A stretch of 64,000 nt of DNA from assembly GCA_022711115.1 (NCBI GenBank), contig JAKLFP010000007.1:1-64000 (forward strand), in the 5' to 3' direction. The position numbers and the translations under genes are program-made. This stretch comes from Candidatus Omnitrophota bacterium. GTDB lineage: Bacteria > Omnitrophota > Omnitrophia > Omnitrophales > Aquincolibacteriaceae. Below the pieces are notes generated by a model, which was given only the letters and a program-made list of their open reading frames with translations, did no database searches and was not told the DNA's origin. Shown in pieces: positions 8,952 to 17,270 of the stretch. Each line of letters opens with the position of its first letter. Position 1 is the first letter of the stretch.

Positions 8952-10214
8952 ATGAGCAGACGCATTACGACATTGATCTTAGGCGGCGGACAAGGGAAGC
9001 GGCTTTTTCCTCTAACCAGTTATCGCTCAAAACCGGCAGTTCCGATCGGAGGGAAATACCGTTTGGTCGATATTCCGATTTCGAACGCGATCAATTCCGG
9101 ATTGCGTCGCATCTTTGTTTTGACGCAATTCAATTCCGCTTCGCTTCACCGCCACATCCACCGTACTTATCCGTACGAGGCTTTTACAAAAACAAGCATT
9201 GAACTTCTTGCCGCGGAACAAACCATCGATAATACGGATTGGTTTCAGGGAACAGCGGATGCTGTCCGGAAATGTCTTCCGCATTATCACACCAGTGAGA
9301 CGGATACCTTTCTGATTCTTTCAGGAGATCATCTTTATCGTATGAATTATCAAGAAATTCTTGGTTTTCATGAGCTGCAGCGCGCGGATGTTACCGTCGC
9401 GACACTGCCCGTCCCTGAGCGTGTCGTTAAGGGGTTTGGGGTGATGAAGCTCAAAAAGGACGGGCAGATCACGGAGTTCCTCGAAAAACCGACGAAAAAT
9501 GATCCGATAGAATCTTTTGTCATGCCAAAGACCCTGTGTGATTTTTATCGTGTGAAATCAAAAAATCCTATGTATTTGGCGTCGATGGGGATCTATGTTT
9601 TTAAAAGAGATGTGCTGCTGGACGTTTTACAGGGGAGTGAAAAGGATTTCGGCAAGGAGATCATCCCCAAGGCGATTGATAAATATAAGGTTTACGGGCA
9701 TGTGTTCACCGGTTATTGGCGTGACATTGGCACCATCGGCAGTTTTTATGAAGCCAGTCTTGAACTGACAAATCAGAATCCGCCGTTCAGTTTTCTTGCC
9801 CAGGAAGGCAGGATCTTTACGCGTCCTCGCTTTTTACCGCCCTCCAAAATCATCGGGACGGAATTGGACCATGTTTTAATGTCAGAAGGATGCAGCCTGA
9901 CCGGTGCCAAGATCCAACAATCTGTTGTGGGACTTCGTTCGATTGTTGGAGCCGGGACCACTATCCGCAAGAGCATTTTGATGGGCAATGATTTTTATGA
10001 ATGGCCGGAACCGGGGCGCGATCGAAAGATCGGGATTGGCAAGAATTGTTTGATCGAGAACTGTATTCTCGATAAGAATGTCGGTATTGGTGATAATGTG
10101 AGTATTACAAATCCTCAGAAGATCGAGGAAAAAGACGGTGAAAACTACTATATTCGTGACGGCATTGTGATTGTGCCCAAAGGTGCCCATATTCCTTCCG
10201 GCACCAAAATTTAA
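8952..10214 (+). CDS. glgC: Glucose-1-phosphate adenylyltransferase
   Basis: This enzyme makes ADP-glucose from glucose-1-phosphate and ATP, the committed step of bacterial glycogen synthesis. The product has 420 residues, normal for the family. The N-terminal nucleotidyltransferase signature is intact: LGGGQGKRLFPLTSYRSKPA, then FSG-type SGDHLYRMNY, and EFLEKPTK with the sugar-phosphate Lys. The C-terminal third has the left-handed beta-helix hexapeptide pattern (GCSLTGAKIQQSVVGLRSIV, IGIGKNCLIENCILDKNVGI). A TAGGAGTG Shine-Dalgarno lies about 9 bases before ATG. No other glycogen gene is in the window. Confidence 0.96.
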   Translation: MSRRITTLILGGGQGKRLFPLTSYRSKPAVPIGGKYRLVDIPISNAINSGLRRIFVLTQFNSASLHRHIHRTYPYEAFTKTSIELLAAEQTIDNTDWFQGTADAVRKCLPHYHTSETDTFLILSGDHLYRMNYQEILGFHELQRADVTVATLPVPERVVKGFGVMKLKKDGQITEFLEKPTKNDPIESFVMPKTLCDFYRVKSKNPMYLASMGIYVFKRDVLLDVLQGSEKDFGKEIIPKAIDKYKVYGHVFTGYWRDIGTIGSFYEASLELTNQNPPFSFLAQEGRIFTRPRFLPPSKIIGTELDHVLMSEGCSLTGAKIQQSVVGLRSIVGAGTTIRKSILMGNDFYEWPEPGRDRKIGIGKNCLIENCILDKNVGIGDNVSITNPQKIEEKDGENYYIRDGIVIVPKGAHIPSGTKI

Positions 10215-10225
10215 AGGTTTTTGAA

Positions 10226-10519
10226 ATGATGGACTCTCTTTGCCGGAGGATCACTCCTTTTTATCTCTGTTCTCTCTGGCTGCTTTTCTTCCTTGTCATT
10301 CCCCAAGGCCAGACATCCCCGGGAGAGGATGAAGATTTTTCCGGAGAAATCGTACGGGAAGCATCCACGCTGCAGGCCCAACAAACTTTGGCTTCTCTTT
10401 TTGGAAGAGGCAGTAAAATGCCGGAATTTCCCGAGGTGAAGGGGGCGATTGCGATCCCGAGTTTTGATTCTTCCAACATGGCGATCCATGAAGATATTTT
10501 AAAAATAAATGAAGATTGA
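10226..10519 (+). CDS. Small exported hypothetical protein
   Basis: The product is 97 residues. It starts 11 bases after glgC, probably in the same transcript. Residues 9-30 form a signal-peptide-like hydrophobic core (FYLCSLWLLFFLVIP) followed by QGQTSP. The mature part is acidic, about 65 residues, with no cysteine or known motif. ATG 10226 and ATG 10229 are both possible. Likely periplasmic; function unknown. Confidence 0.5.
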   Translation: MMDSLCRRITPFYLCSLWLLFFLVIPQGQTSPGEDEDFSGEIVREASTLQAQQTLASLFGRGSKMPEFPEVKGAIAIPSFDSSNMAIHEDILKINED

Positions 10520-10603
10520 ATTGCCAGTGGTTCTTCGGGTTTTGGCTGGGAAATACTTGGGAGCTTCACCCCGTTTGCCGTAATCAATTTTTGCTGAACT
10601 TGC

Positions 10604-11701
10604 TTAATAGTTTGCTTTTTCCAGCCGCAAGAAGGCAAGGACCGAAAAAATAATACTGCTGCCCCAGGCACTGAGGAACGGCAGGAGTTTCCCGGCTTTT
10701 CCCAGGGCGATGGTCACGGCGTCTGTGACGTGGTAAGCAAACACAAGCGCTGCGCAAATGAGGACATTCACGGCAATGGCCTTGCGGTGCTGGATGGAAC
10801 CCAGAAAAGGAATAGCTAAGAGCATCATGACCAGCCCTTTCCAGGGAGCTGCAAGCCGGCTGTAAAGATCGACCTCTTCAGCATAAACCGCGATGCCGTT
10901 TTCCTTGAGTTTTTGGATTGTATACTTTAGCTCATGATAAGACAGGAAAATGCTGTCGCTTGCCATATTAATGAGATCCCGAGGAGTGATCTTGATTTCG
11001 GGATAATATTTTTCCGGGATCACCTGAGGTTTCCCTAAAACATCTCCCTGGATATCTGTTTGATATTCGGTGACCCCTTGAAAGATCCAGTGGTCTTCCG
11101 CCCATTTCCCTTGTTGGGCAAATATTTTTTGAGTGGTGTGGTGAGTGACGGGATCCAGCCAGATGATGACGGCATCTTCGACCGTTTTCGGTCTTGGCGC
11201 AAATTTTCGGAAATAGTAAAGCGTATCTCCACCGGCGTAATAAGTTACATTGGTGAAAACCTTGCGGTCCTTGGCTTCCTTTTTCTTTTCGATGTAAATT
11301 TCCAAAAGTTCATTTGCGATGCGATAGGTTTTTGGGACGATCCGGTCTCCGACCAAAAAAGTAATAATTCCCATCAGGAGTCCCAAAAAGATCAAGGGAC
11401 GAACGATGGTCAAAATCTTGAGCCCGGCAGCCTTCATAGCCATAAGTTCATTGTGAAGGCCGAGATTGATCAGGAGAAAAAGCGCGCCGAGCCAGATGGC
11501 CCAGGCAATGGTCTGGAGAAAAGAGATCGGAATGATCGCAAGATAGTAACGAAGGATAATGATAAAAGATGCCTTGTTTGTCAGCAAATCGTCAAGATGG
11601 TCAAAAAGATCCGCGACTAGTATCAAGAAAACCAGTGTGGTGGAACAAAAAAGTATCGGGACCAAGAGTTCCCGCACAAGATACCGGTCTAAGACTTTCA
11701 A
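10604..11701 (-). CDS. LptF/LptG family permease of the lipopolysaccharide export machinery
   Basis: The product is 365 residues. In the LPS transport complex LptB2FG the two permeases LptF and LptG extract LPS from the inner membrane. The N-terminus MKVLDRYLVRELLVPILFC and the helix with NLGLHNELMAMKAAG (the conserved coupling region to LptB) are family signatures. Six transmembrane helices are expected: three at each end, flanking a periplasmic beta-jellyroll of about 180 residues. Only one such gene is seen here, so its partner is elsewhere. It lies 27 bases downstream of comF on the same strand. It is one of the best indicators that the cell has an LPS outer membrane. Confidence 0.92.
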   Translation of the reverse strand: MKVLDRYLVRELLVPILFCSTTLVFLILVADLFDHLDDLLTNKASFIIILRYYLAIIPISFLQTIAWAIWLGALFLLINLGLHNELMAMKAAGLKILTIVRPLIFLGLLMGIITFLVGDRIVPKTYRIANELLEIYIEKKKEAKDRKVFTNVTYYAGGDTLYYFRKFAPRPKTVEDAVIIWLDPVTHHTTQKIFAQQGKWAEDHWIFQGVTEYQTDIQGDVLGKPQVIPEKYYPEIKITPRDLINMASDSIFLSYHELKYTIQKLKENGIAVYAEEVDLYSRLAAPWKGLVMMLLAIPFLGSIQHRKAIAVNVLICAALVFAYHVTDAVTIALGKAGKLLPFLSAWGSSIIFSVLAFLRLEKANY

Positions 11702-11728
11702 AAGGATGCTCCTTTGGATGATGAATGA

Positions 11729-12469
11729 TCAGGAAACCACTATCTTATCTGTGTGCGTGTGGAATCTCAAATTATTTTTATTGGGTGCTGGCACGGTTCT
11801 GGAAAGAGCCAGGAGATCAACACGTTTTGCGCCGTGAAGTTTTAGAACGCGTGCGGCTTCGTTGGCCGTGGCGCCGGTGGTAAAAACGTCATCGATTAAA
11901 AGGAAAGCTCTGCCTGGGACCCTTTTCGGACGCCGTACTTTAAAAACCCCATATATATTGACGGCGCGTTCCTGCCGATTTAAAAATGTTTGGCTGGGAA
12001 TGGGATATCGTTTCCCCAGCAAGGATTTTTCAATTTTCGGAATCAACCAGGGCGCTAGCCGATCTGCCAGACATTCTGTTTGATTGAAATGCCTTTTTAC
12101 ACGTTTCAGACGGTCGATAGGGATGGGGATCAGCGCATCATACCAAAAGTCCGAAGTGATTGCCTGGGCCAGGGAAATAGCGGGCTTCTCACATGCTTTG
12201 AACAGATAATCTCTGCGCGAGTATTTCACCCCATGCAAAAGTTTTTTTAAAGGCGATCCGTAGGCGAAGACCGTCCAGACATGATCCAAATATTCAAAGC
12301 GTTCATCAACAAAGGCCTCCTCGAAGGACCAAGCAAGGGCGGACAATTCTTCCTGGCAATGGGTGCAAAGGAGCGATTCTTCCAAGGTGAGCATCTTGCG
12401 GCAAAGGGCGCACTCGGCGGGATAAAAAAGTCTGATAAAGGCTTCCTGGTAATGGCACAACATGGGCAC
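11729..12469 (-). CDS. comF: ComF family phosphoribosyltransferase-like protein
   Basis: The product is 246 residues. The N-terminus has a zinc-finger of four cysteines (CALC about residues 16-19; CTHC about 34-37) as in ComF proteins, followed by a type I phosphoribosyltransferase fold. The PRPP-binding loop is clear: FLLIDDVFTTGATANEAARV. ComF proteins are linked to DNA uptake and, in some bacteria, replication restart. Substrate unknown. It is divergent from the SDR gene (110 bases between starts) and is followed by lptF/G. A ComEA-like gene lies 20 kb away at 32877. Confidence 0.92.
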   Translation of the reverse strand: MPMLCHYQEAFIRLFYPAECALCRKMLTLEESLLCTHCQEELSALAWSFEEAFVDERFEYLDHVWTVFAYGSPLKKLLHGVKYSRRDYLFKACEKPAISLAQAITSDFWYDALIPIPIDRLKRVKRHFNQTECLADRLAPWLIPKIEKSLLGKRYPIPSQTFLNRQERAVNIYGVFKVRRPKRVPGRAFLLIDDVFTTGATANEAARVLKLHGAKRVDLLALSRTVPAPNKNNLRFHTHTDKIVVS

Positions 12470-12544
12470 ATTGTAATGGCAAGTAGAGGAGGTCGCAAAT
12501 TAAAAACACAACAGGGGATTCATGGGGAATATGAAAGTTCGATA

Positions 12545-12572
12545 ATGACTTTCATAACATTGCCGATAGAAT
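12545..12572 (+). promoter_or_regulatory. Promoter candidate placing the RNA start at the ATG (leaderless)
   Basis: ATGACT (12545-12550), 16 bases, TAGAAT (12567-12572), then ATG 12580 only 8 bases after the -10 box. No Shine-Dalgarno is present. Both hexamers match 4 or 5 of 6 consensus positions. Confidence 0.45.
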
Positions 12573-12579
12573 AGGTTAT

Positions 12580-14043
12580 ATGAATAAAGTGCTGGTCACG
12601 GGAGCTACAGGGTTTGTGGGTTCTGCTTTGGTCAGGGCATTACTGAAGCACGGGAACGAAGTTCATGTCCTTGTCCGTCAAAGAGGCCCCAGTTTTTCCA
12701 ATCTTGAAGGTCTTCACGTTGTACCTCACTTCGGCGATATCCAATCTATCGATAGCCTCAAAGAAGCAATGAAGGGGATCAAGGTTGTTTATCACACCGC
12801 CGCAGTCTATCAGTTCTTTCCCTGGTGGAAGAAAACCGAACTGCCAATCTATAAAGTGAACCTCGAGGGGACAAAAAATGTTGTGGAGTGCGCCAAAGAG
12901 GCTGGCGTCAAGAAAATGGTTTATACCAGTTCCATTATCACGATCGGAAAAAGCCCAGGAAAGGAACTTTCCGATGAAACAACACCGTTTTCAGCAAGCC
13001 AGTTAAACAGTCACTATGCCCGCTCCAAGTATGAGACGGAACAGTGGGTCTTGGAAGAGGCGAAAAAGGGTTTTCCCGTTGTGATCGTAAATCCAGGGAT
13101 TGTTTTTGGCGAACGAGACAGCAAACCGACGCCTTCCGGTGAAATCATCGTTAAATTTTTGAACAGAAAGTATCCGGGATATGTCGATTTTGTTTGGTGT
13201 ACGGCGGATGTTGATGATGTTGCGGAAGGACATATCCAAGCGGCTGAAAAAGGGCGCATCGGCGAGCGCTATATTCTTTGCAACAACGAGCATTATTCTC
13301 TGGAAGAGCTTTTTAGATTTTTGGAGGATATCTCTGGCCTGAAGCGTCCGAGAATCAAGTTTCCGGTCTTTATCATGAAGGTTTTTGTTTATGTTGATGA
13401 ATGGCTTGCCCGTTTTATCAAGCGTCAGCCATTGATGCCAAGCGAAGGGTTAAAATTTTGCAGCATGCTTCTGAAGTGTAGCAACGCAAAAGCGGTGAAG
13501 GAGCTTGGTTATCGGACCACCTCTATCGAAGAGACTCTCGCAAAAGCGGTCCGGTGGTATCGGGATCATGGCTATGTCAAGAAGACCTTTTTGTCATCCA
13601 CTTCGGTTCATCCTCGGGGCCTGTCGATACGAGAATGTAAAATCCTGAAAGCGCTCGTCGACCGGATTATTCCTGAGACGAACTGGGATTGCGGTGCGGC
13701 CATCGTTGCAAAGATCAATCAAGTGCTCGGGGAGGCGCGGCAACAACTTTGGTGGGAGTTCCGGCTTTTGCTTTATGTTTTGGAATATGCTTTGCCGCTG
13801 TTGTGTTTCAAATGGAAATCTTTTACGCGAATGTCCACGCAGGAAAAAGATGATTTTCTGGCCGGACTCGAAAGAAGCGGCTGGTCGTTAAAGCGAATGT
13901 GTTTTCAGGCGATCAAACGTTCCGCGCTTGCCGCATTTTATGGGTCGGAGGAGAGCTGGCCGTCGATTCGCTATTTGGGGCCATGGCTTGAAAGAGGCTA
14001 TCCGTATGAATATGAAGGAAAAGGCATTCAAGTTCCTAAGTGA
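12580..14043 (+). CDS. NAD-dependent epimerase/SDR fused to a GMC-dehydrogenase small-subunit-like domain
   Basis: The product is 487 residues. Residues 1-330 are an extended short-chain dehydrogenase of the dihydroflavonol reductase / 3-beta-hydroxysteroid dehydrogenase type: VTGATGFVGSALVRALL nucleotide loop and the YARSK active-site Tyr-x3-Lys. Residues about 348-487 look like the gluconate 2-dehydrogenase subunit 3-like domain that accompanies GMC oxidoreductases: SIRECKILKALVDRIIPE at its start, FTRMSTQEKDDFLAGLE in the middle, and WPSIRYLGPW at its end. The next gene encodes a GMC oxidoreductase and overlaps by 38 bases, so the fused domain is likely its partner. The pair may oxidise an alcohol or sterol-like substrate (inference). 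Confidence 0.88.
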   Translation: MNKVLVTGATGFVGSALVRALLKHGNEVHVLVRQRGPSFSNLEGLHVVPHFGDIQSIDSLKEAMKGIKVVYHTAAVYQFFPWWKKTELPIYKVNLEGTKNVVECAKEAGVKKMVYTSSIITIGKSPGKELSDETTPFSASQLNSHYARSKYETEQWVLEEAKKGFPVVIVNPGIVFGERDSKPTPSGEIIVKFLNRKYPGYVDFVWCTADVDDVAEGHIQAAEKGRIGERYILCNNEHYSLEELFRFLEDISGLKRPRIKFPVFIMKVFVYVDEWLARFIKRQPLMPSEGLKFCSMLLKCSNAKAVKELGYRTTSIEETLAKAVRWYRDHGYVKKTFLSSTSVHPRGLSIRECKILKALVDRIIPETNWDCGAAIVAKINQVLGEARQQLWWEFRLLLYVLEYALPLLCFKWKSFTRMSTQEKDDFLAGLERSGWSLKRMCFQAIKRSALAAFYGSEESWPSIRYLGPWLERGYPYEYEGKGIQVPK

Positions 14044-15511
14044 AATTGAAGCAGACGTCTGTGTGGTTGGTTCTGGCGCGGGCGGAGCTGTGATTGCGAA
14101 GGAGCTTGCAGAAGCAGGGCTTCGCGTGGTGGTGCTTGAAAAAGGGGAGCGGACGACGCGCTACGATTTTACACAAAAAGAAGCGGAAGTTTTCGTTCGA
14201 TTTTATGAAGATGCCGGGATGCGTTCGGTCCAAGATCAGTCCATCACGATTCTGCATGCGAAAAGCGTTGGCGGCACAACGGTCTTTAATGACAATATCT
14301 GCTTCCGGGCGGCGGAATTTGTTTTGAGCTCATGGGAGCGGACCGGTATTCCGGAGATTTCTCTTGAAACGATGATTCCTTATTACGAAAGAGTCGAGCA
14401 GGAGATCTCGGTTTCGAGGATCAAGGAAGCGGAGGTGAGCCGTAATGATCAAGTGCTCCACCGCGGCGCGAAAAACCTCGGGCTCGATCCCCAGCGTTTC
14501 TACCACAATCGAAAAGATTGCATTGGCTGCGGTGGTTGCTACCTCGGGTGTAGCTATCTTCGCAAAAATGACATGTCCATGACTTATATTCCGAAAGCGG
14601 AAAAAGCAAGTGCCCAGGTATTCGCAAATACCACCGCAGAGGAGATCGAAAGAAAAGGTAACCGTGTGAGCGCCATCGTGGCCTCGGAATACGATCCCAA
14701 AAGCAGAAAACTGAAGGGACGGATCCGTGTACGCGCCAAGCGTTTTGTATTGGCCGGCGGAGCGATCAGCACGCCGATCCTTCTTTTAAAAAATGGTTTT
14801 GGACGTTTAAATTCCAATATCGGACGGCATCTCAGTCTTCATCCGATGTTTGCCAATTTGGGGGTCATGGCGGATCCAATCCGTTTTTATGAGGGAATTC
14901 CTCAGTGCGAGTATGTGAGCCAATTGAATGAGGCGGACGGCACGGGATTTGTTCTGGAAGGGCTCGGGGCCCATCCGATTCTGACGGCGCTTGTGCTTTC
15001 CTCTTTTGGGAAAAAACATTGCGAGGGAATGAAAGAGTATGAAAAATTTTCAGTACATTATGTCATGATCAAAGATCGGCCGCAGGGCAGAATCCAGGTT
15101 TCACGGAATGGCGACATCCGTATTTATTATAAGTTTCACCCGCAGGATCAAAGAAGCCTTCGGGAGGGGATGAAATTGTCAGCGCGTGTCAGTTTTGCGG
15201 CCGGTGCAAAAAAAGTTTATATGGCGCATGTGGATGCTCCGGTGATGTATGATCCGAAACAGGTGGAGGAACTTGACCGCCTTCGTTTTGAGGCAAATCG
15301 CATTGTTTTGTACTCGGCACATCAATTTTCAACTTGCCGGATGGGGCCAGATCCCAAAACCGCAGTGACGGATGCTTATGGACAGATGCATGGTATGGAG
15401 AATCTCTATATTTCGGACACCAGTCTTTTCCCAACCTCACTGGGCTACAATCCTCAGCTGACCATGATGGCGCTTGCTACCCGAAATGCGGCGCATCTTT
15501 TAAAAATTTAA
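14006..15511 (+). CDS. GMC family FAD-dependent oxidoreductase
   Basis: The product is 501 residues from ATG 14006, preferred over the longer frame because AAAGAGG lies 9 bases upstream and the protein then starts just before the FAD loop CVVGSGAGGAVIAKELAEAG. The family oxidises alcohol groups with FAD. The C-terminus has the GMC signature: HQFSTCRMG, NLYISDTSLFP and GYNPQLTMMALATR. A cysteine cluster CIGCGGCYLGC (about residues 169-179) matches the motif seen in cholesterol-oxidase and long-chain alcohol-oxidase relatives. It overlaps the SDR-fusion gene by 38 bases, so both are made together. No signal peptide; cytoplasmic or membrane-associated. Confidence 0.93.
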   Translation: MNMKEKAFKFLSEIEADVCVVGSGAGGAVIAKELAEAGLRVVVLEKGERTTRYDFTQKEAEVFVRFYEDAGMRSVQDQSITILHAKSVGGTTVFNDNICFRAAEFVLSSWERTGIPEISLETMIPYYERVEQEISVSRIKEAEVSRNDQVLHRGAKNLGLDPQRFYHNRKDCIGCGGCYLGCSYLRKNDMSMTYIPKAEKASAQVFANTTAEEIERKGNRVSAIVASEYDPKSRKLKGRIRVRAKRFVLAGGAISTPILLLKNGFGRLNSNIGRHLSLHPMFANLGVMADPIRFYEGIPQCEYVSQLNEADGTGFVLEGLGAHPILTALVLSSFGKKHCEGMKEYEKFSVHYVMIKDRPQGRIQVSRNGDIRIYYKFHPQDQRSLREGMKLSARVSFAAGAKKVYMAHVDAPVMYDPKQVEELDRLRFEANRIVLYSAHQFSTCRMGPDPKTAVTDAYGQMHGMENLYISDTSLFPTSLGYNPQLTMMALATRNAAHLLKI

Positions 15512-15526
15512 ATGCCCACATTTTGC

Positions 15527-15555
15527 TTTGCATCTTATCAGTGTTTCCGTATAAT
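15527..15555 (+). promoter_or_regulatory. rpsU promoter candidate
   Basis: TTTGCA (15527-15532), a 17-base spacer and a perfect TATAAT (15550-15555). Transcription would start near 15562, giving a leader of about 110 bases that holds the hairpin at 15605-15640. Confidence 0.6.
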
Positions 15556-15604
15556 ACCGCCTCCACTACTGCGATATGATTGATTCTATAGGTTCGCAGT
15601 ATTG

Positions 15605-15640
15605 GCACTGCTATCCATCCAATGGATCATGAAGCAGTGC
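15605..15640 (+). promoter_or_regulatory. Stem-loop in the rpsU leader
   Basis: GCACTGCT (15605-15612) pairs with AGCAGTGC (15633-15640), and inside it ATCCAT pairs with ATGGAT around a CCA loop, with a 5-base bulge on the 3' side. There is no T-run after it, so it is not a plain terminator. It may be a regulatory leader element; no known family recognised. Confidence 0.45.
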
Positions 15641-15673
15641 CGGACAAATCCACACCAGAAAGGGTGAAAACGA

Positions 15674-15853
15674 GTGTTAAAAGTTGATGTTGGAGAACAC
15701 GAACCTCTTGAAAGGGCATTAAAGCGCCTCAAAAAGAAAATGGAGCGCGAAGGGATCCTGAAGCTCTTGAAGGCGCGTAAAAATTACGAAAAGCCCAGCG
15801 AAAAGAGGCGTCGTAAAGCCCGTACCTCTAAGACCCGTAAATTCAGTTTCTAA
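15674..15853 (+). CDS. rpsU: 30S ribosomal protein S21
   Basis: The product is 59 residues starting with GTG at 15674, with AAAGGG about 10 bases upstream. The sequence EPLERALKRLKKKMEREGIL followed by KLLKARKNYEKPSEKRRRKA and a basic tail is typical of S21, a small basic protein of the 30S platform near the anti-Shine-Dalgarno region. The usual length is 58-71 residues. It is preceded by its own promoter and a leader hairpin, and followed 145 bases later by hisS. Confidence 0.95.
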   Translation: MLKVDVGEHEPLERALKRLKKKMEREGILKLLKARKNYEKPSEKRRRKARTSKTRKFSF

Positions 15854-15944
15854 GACCGGTTTCAATCGCTGAATTGTTTTCCTGCCATTATTGCTTCAGG
15901 AGTATTTTGTCTGAATCCCTGTTGTGGAAATGAAGGAGTTCTTT

Positions 15945-15953
15945 TGGTATGAT
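15945..15953 (+). promoter_or_regulatory. Extended -10 promoter candidate for hisS
   Basis: TGG followed by TATGAT (15948-15953) gives an extended -10 element 45 bases before the hisS ATG. The -35 is poor (TTGTGG is spaced 20 bases away). Confidence 0.35.
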
Positions 15954-15998
15954 GGATGGCACTGAAAGCATCGAAAGGGCGGCGGCATTTACGAATCT

Positions 15999-17270
15999 AT
16001 GACATCAAAATTCCAAGGTTTTCCCGGGATGGATGATATTCTCCCGGAGGAGATCGAAAAGTGGCAGTGGGTCGAAGAAAAGGCGCATGTTTTTTTCGAA
16101 TCACATGGATTCAAAGAGATCCGTACTCCCATTCTTGAGCCTACCGAACTTTTTGTCCGTTCCATCGGTCAAACCAGCGACATTGTGCATAAAGAAATGT
16201 TTTCGTTCAAGGATCGCGGAGAACGCGACATGACCATGCGCCCGGAAATGACGGCATCCGTAGCTCGTGCGGTCATCGAAAAAGGACTTCTTAAAACGTC
16301 GAAATCCCTCCGGCTTTTTTATATAGGGCCTATGTTTCGTGCCGAGCGCCCGCAGGCGGGCCGCAAGCGCCAGTTCCATCAGATCGGCGCGGAAATCGTG
16401 AATGAAGACGCTCGTGCGGATTTCGAAATCATTTCACTTGTGTACCGTTGCTTGCAATATGCGGGACTCAAACAAATCCGGTTAAATCTGAACGATCTTG
16501 GAGAGGAAGAGGACCGTGCGAAAGTCCGCAAATCTCTCACGGACTATTTTTCCAAAGAAAAGGCAAGGCTTTGCAAGGATTGCCAGTGGCGGCTTGAGAA
16601 GAACGTGCTGCGCGTGTTCGATTGCAAAGCCCATGATTGTCAGCCCGTGATCGAAAAAGCTCCTTGGGAAGATTTTTTTCCGCTCAGCGAACGCTTCAAA
16701 GAATTGTCCGCAAAACTTGAAGCGAACGGAATTCCGTTTCAGGTGAATCGGCGTTTGGTGCGCGGACTGGATTATTATAACGGTGTTGTTTTTGAAATCA
16801 CCGCGGAAGGACTCGGTGCCCAAAACGCGGTGGCGGGGGGCGGCCGCTATGATCATCTTTATCAGGATTTGGTCGGTCCAGCGACACCCTGCACGGGATT
16901 TAGCATCGGTATGGAGCGATTGTTAACCGCACTGGAAAGCCAGGATCCGAATTTTTTTGAAATACTGAAAACACGAAAAATCTATATCGCACCGCTGGAA
17001 GATCAGCCGGCAATTCTCCGATTCTGTCAGGAGAAGGCGATTTGTTTGCGCGAAGCGGGCATCCGGCCCGAAACGGTACACGGGATTTTTTCACTGAGCC
17101 AGCATCTTAAAAAAGCGAATCAGTTCGGAGTGCGTTATATGATGATTCTTGGTCCGGATGAACTTCAAAAGAAAAAAGCAATCGTGAAAGATCTTGAAAA
17201 AAGGGAGCAAATCGAAATTGATTTTGAACAAGTGACAACTTATTTTGAAAAGGTGATGAAATTATGCTGA
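15999..17270 (+). CDS. hisS: Histidyl-tRNA synthetase
   Basis: The class II synthetase that charges tRNA-His. The product has 423 residues, standard length. It begins with the FQGFPGMDDILPEE motif used by HisRS for the substrate. Motif 2 is FYIGPMFRAERPQAGRKRQF, and the HisA signature is LVRGLDYYNG with GGGRYD in motif 3. The C-terminal 100 residues are the anticodon-binding domain. It overlaps aspS by 7 bases. A hisS-aspS order is common in bacteria. Confidence 0.97.
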   Translation: MTSKFQGFPGMDDILPEEIEKWQWVEEKAHVFFESHGFKEIRTPILEPTELFVRSIGQTSDIVHKEMFSFKDRGERDMTMRPEMTASVARAVIEKGLLKTSKSLRLFYIGPMFRAERPQAGRKRQFHQIGAEIVNEDARADFEIISLVYRCLQYAGLKQIRLNLNDLGEEEDRAKVRKSLTDYFSKEKARLCKDCQWRLEKNVLRVFDCKAHDCQPVIEKAPWEDFFPLSERFKELSAKLEANGIPFQVNRRLVRGLDYYNGVVFEITAEGLGAQNAVAGGGRYDHLYQDLVGPATPCTGFSIGMERLLTALESQDPNFFEILKTRKIYIAPLEDQPAILRFCQEKAICLREAGIRPETVHGIFSLSQHLKKANQFGVRYMMILGPDELQKKKAIVKDLEKREQIEIDFEQVTTYFEKVMKLC

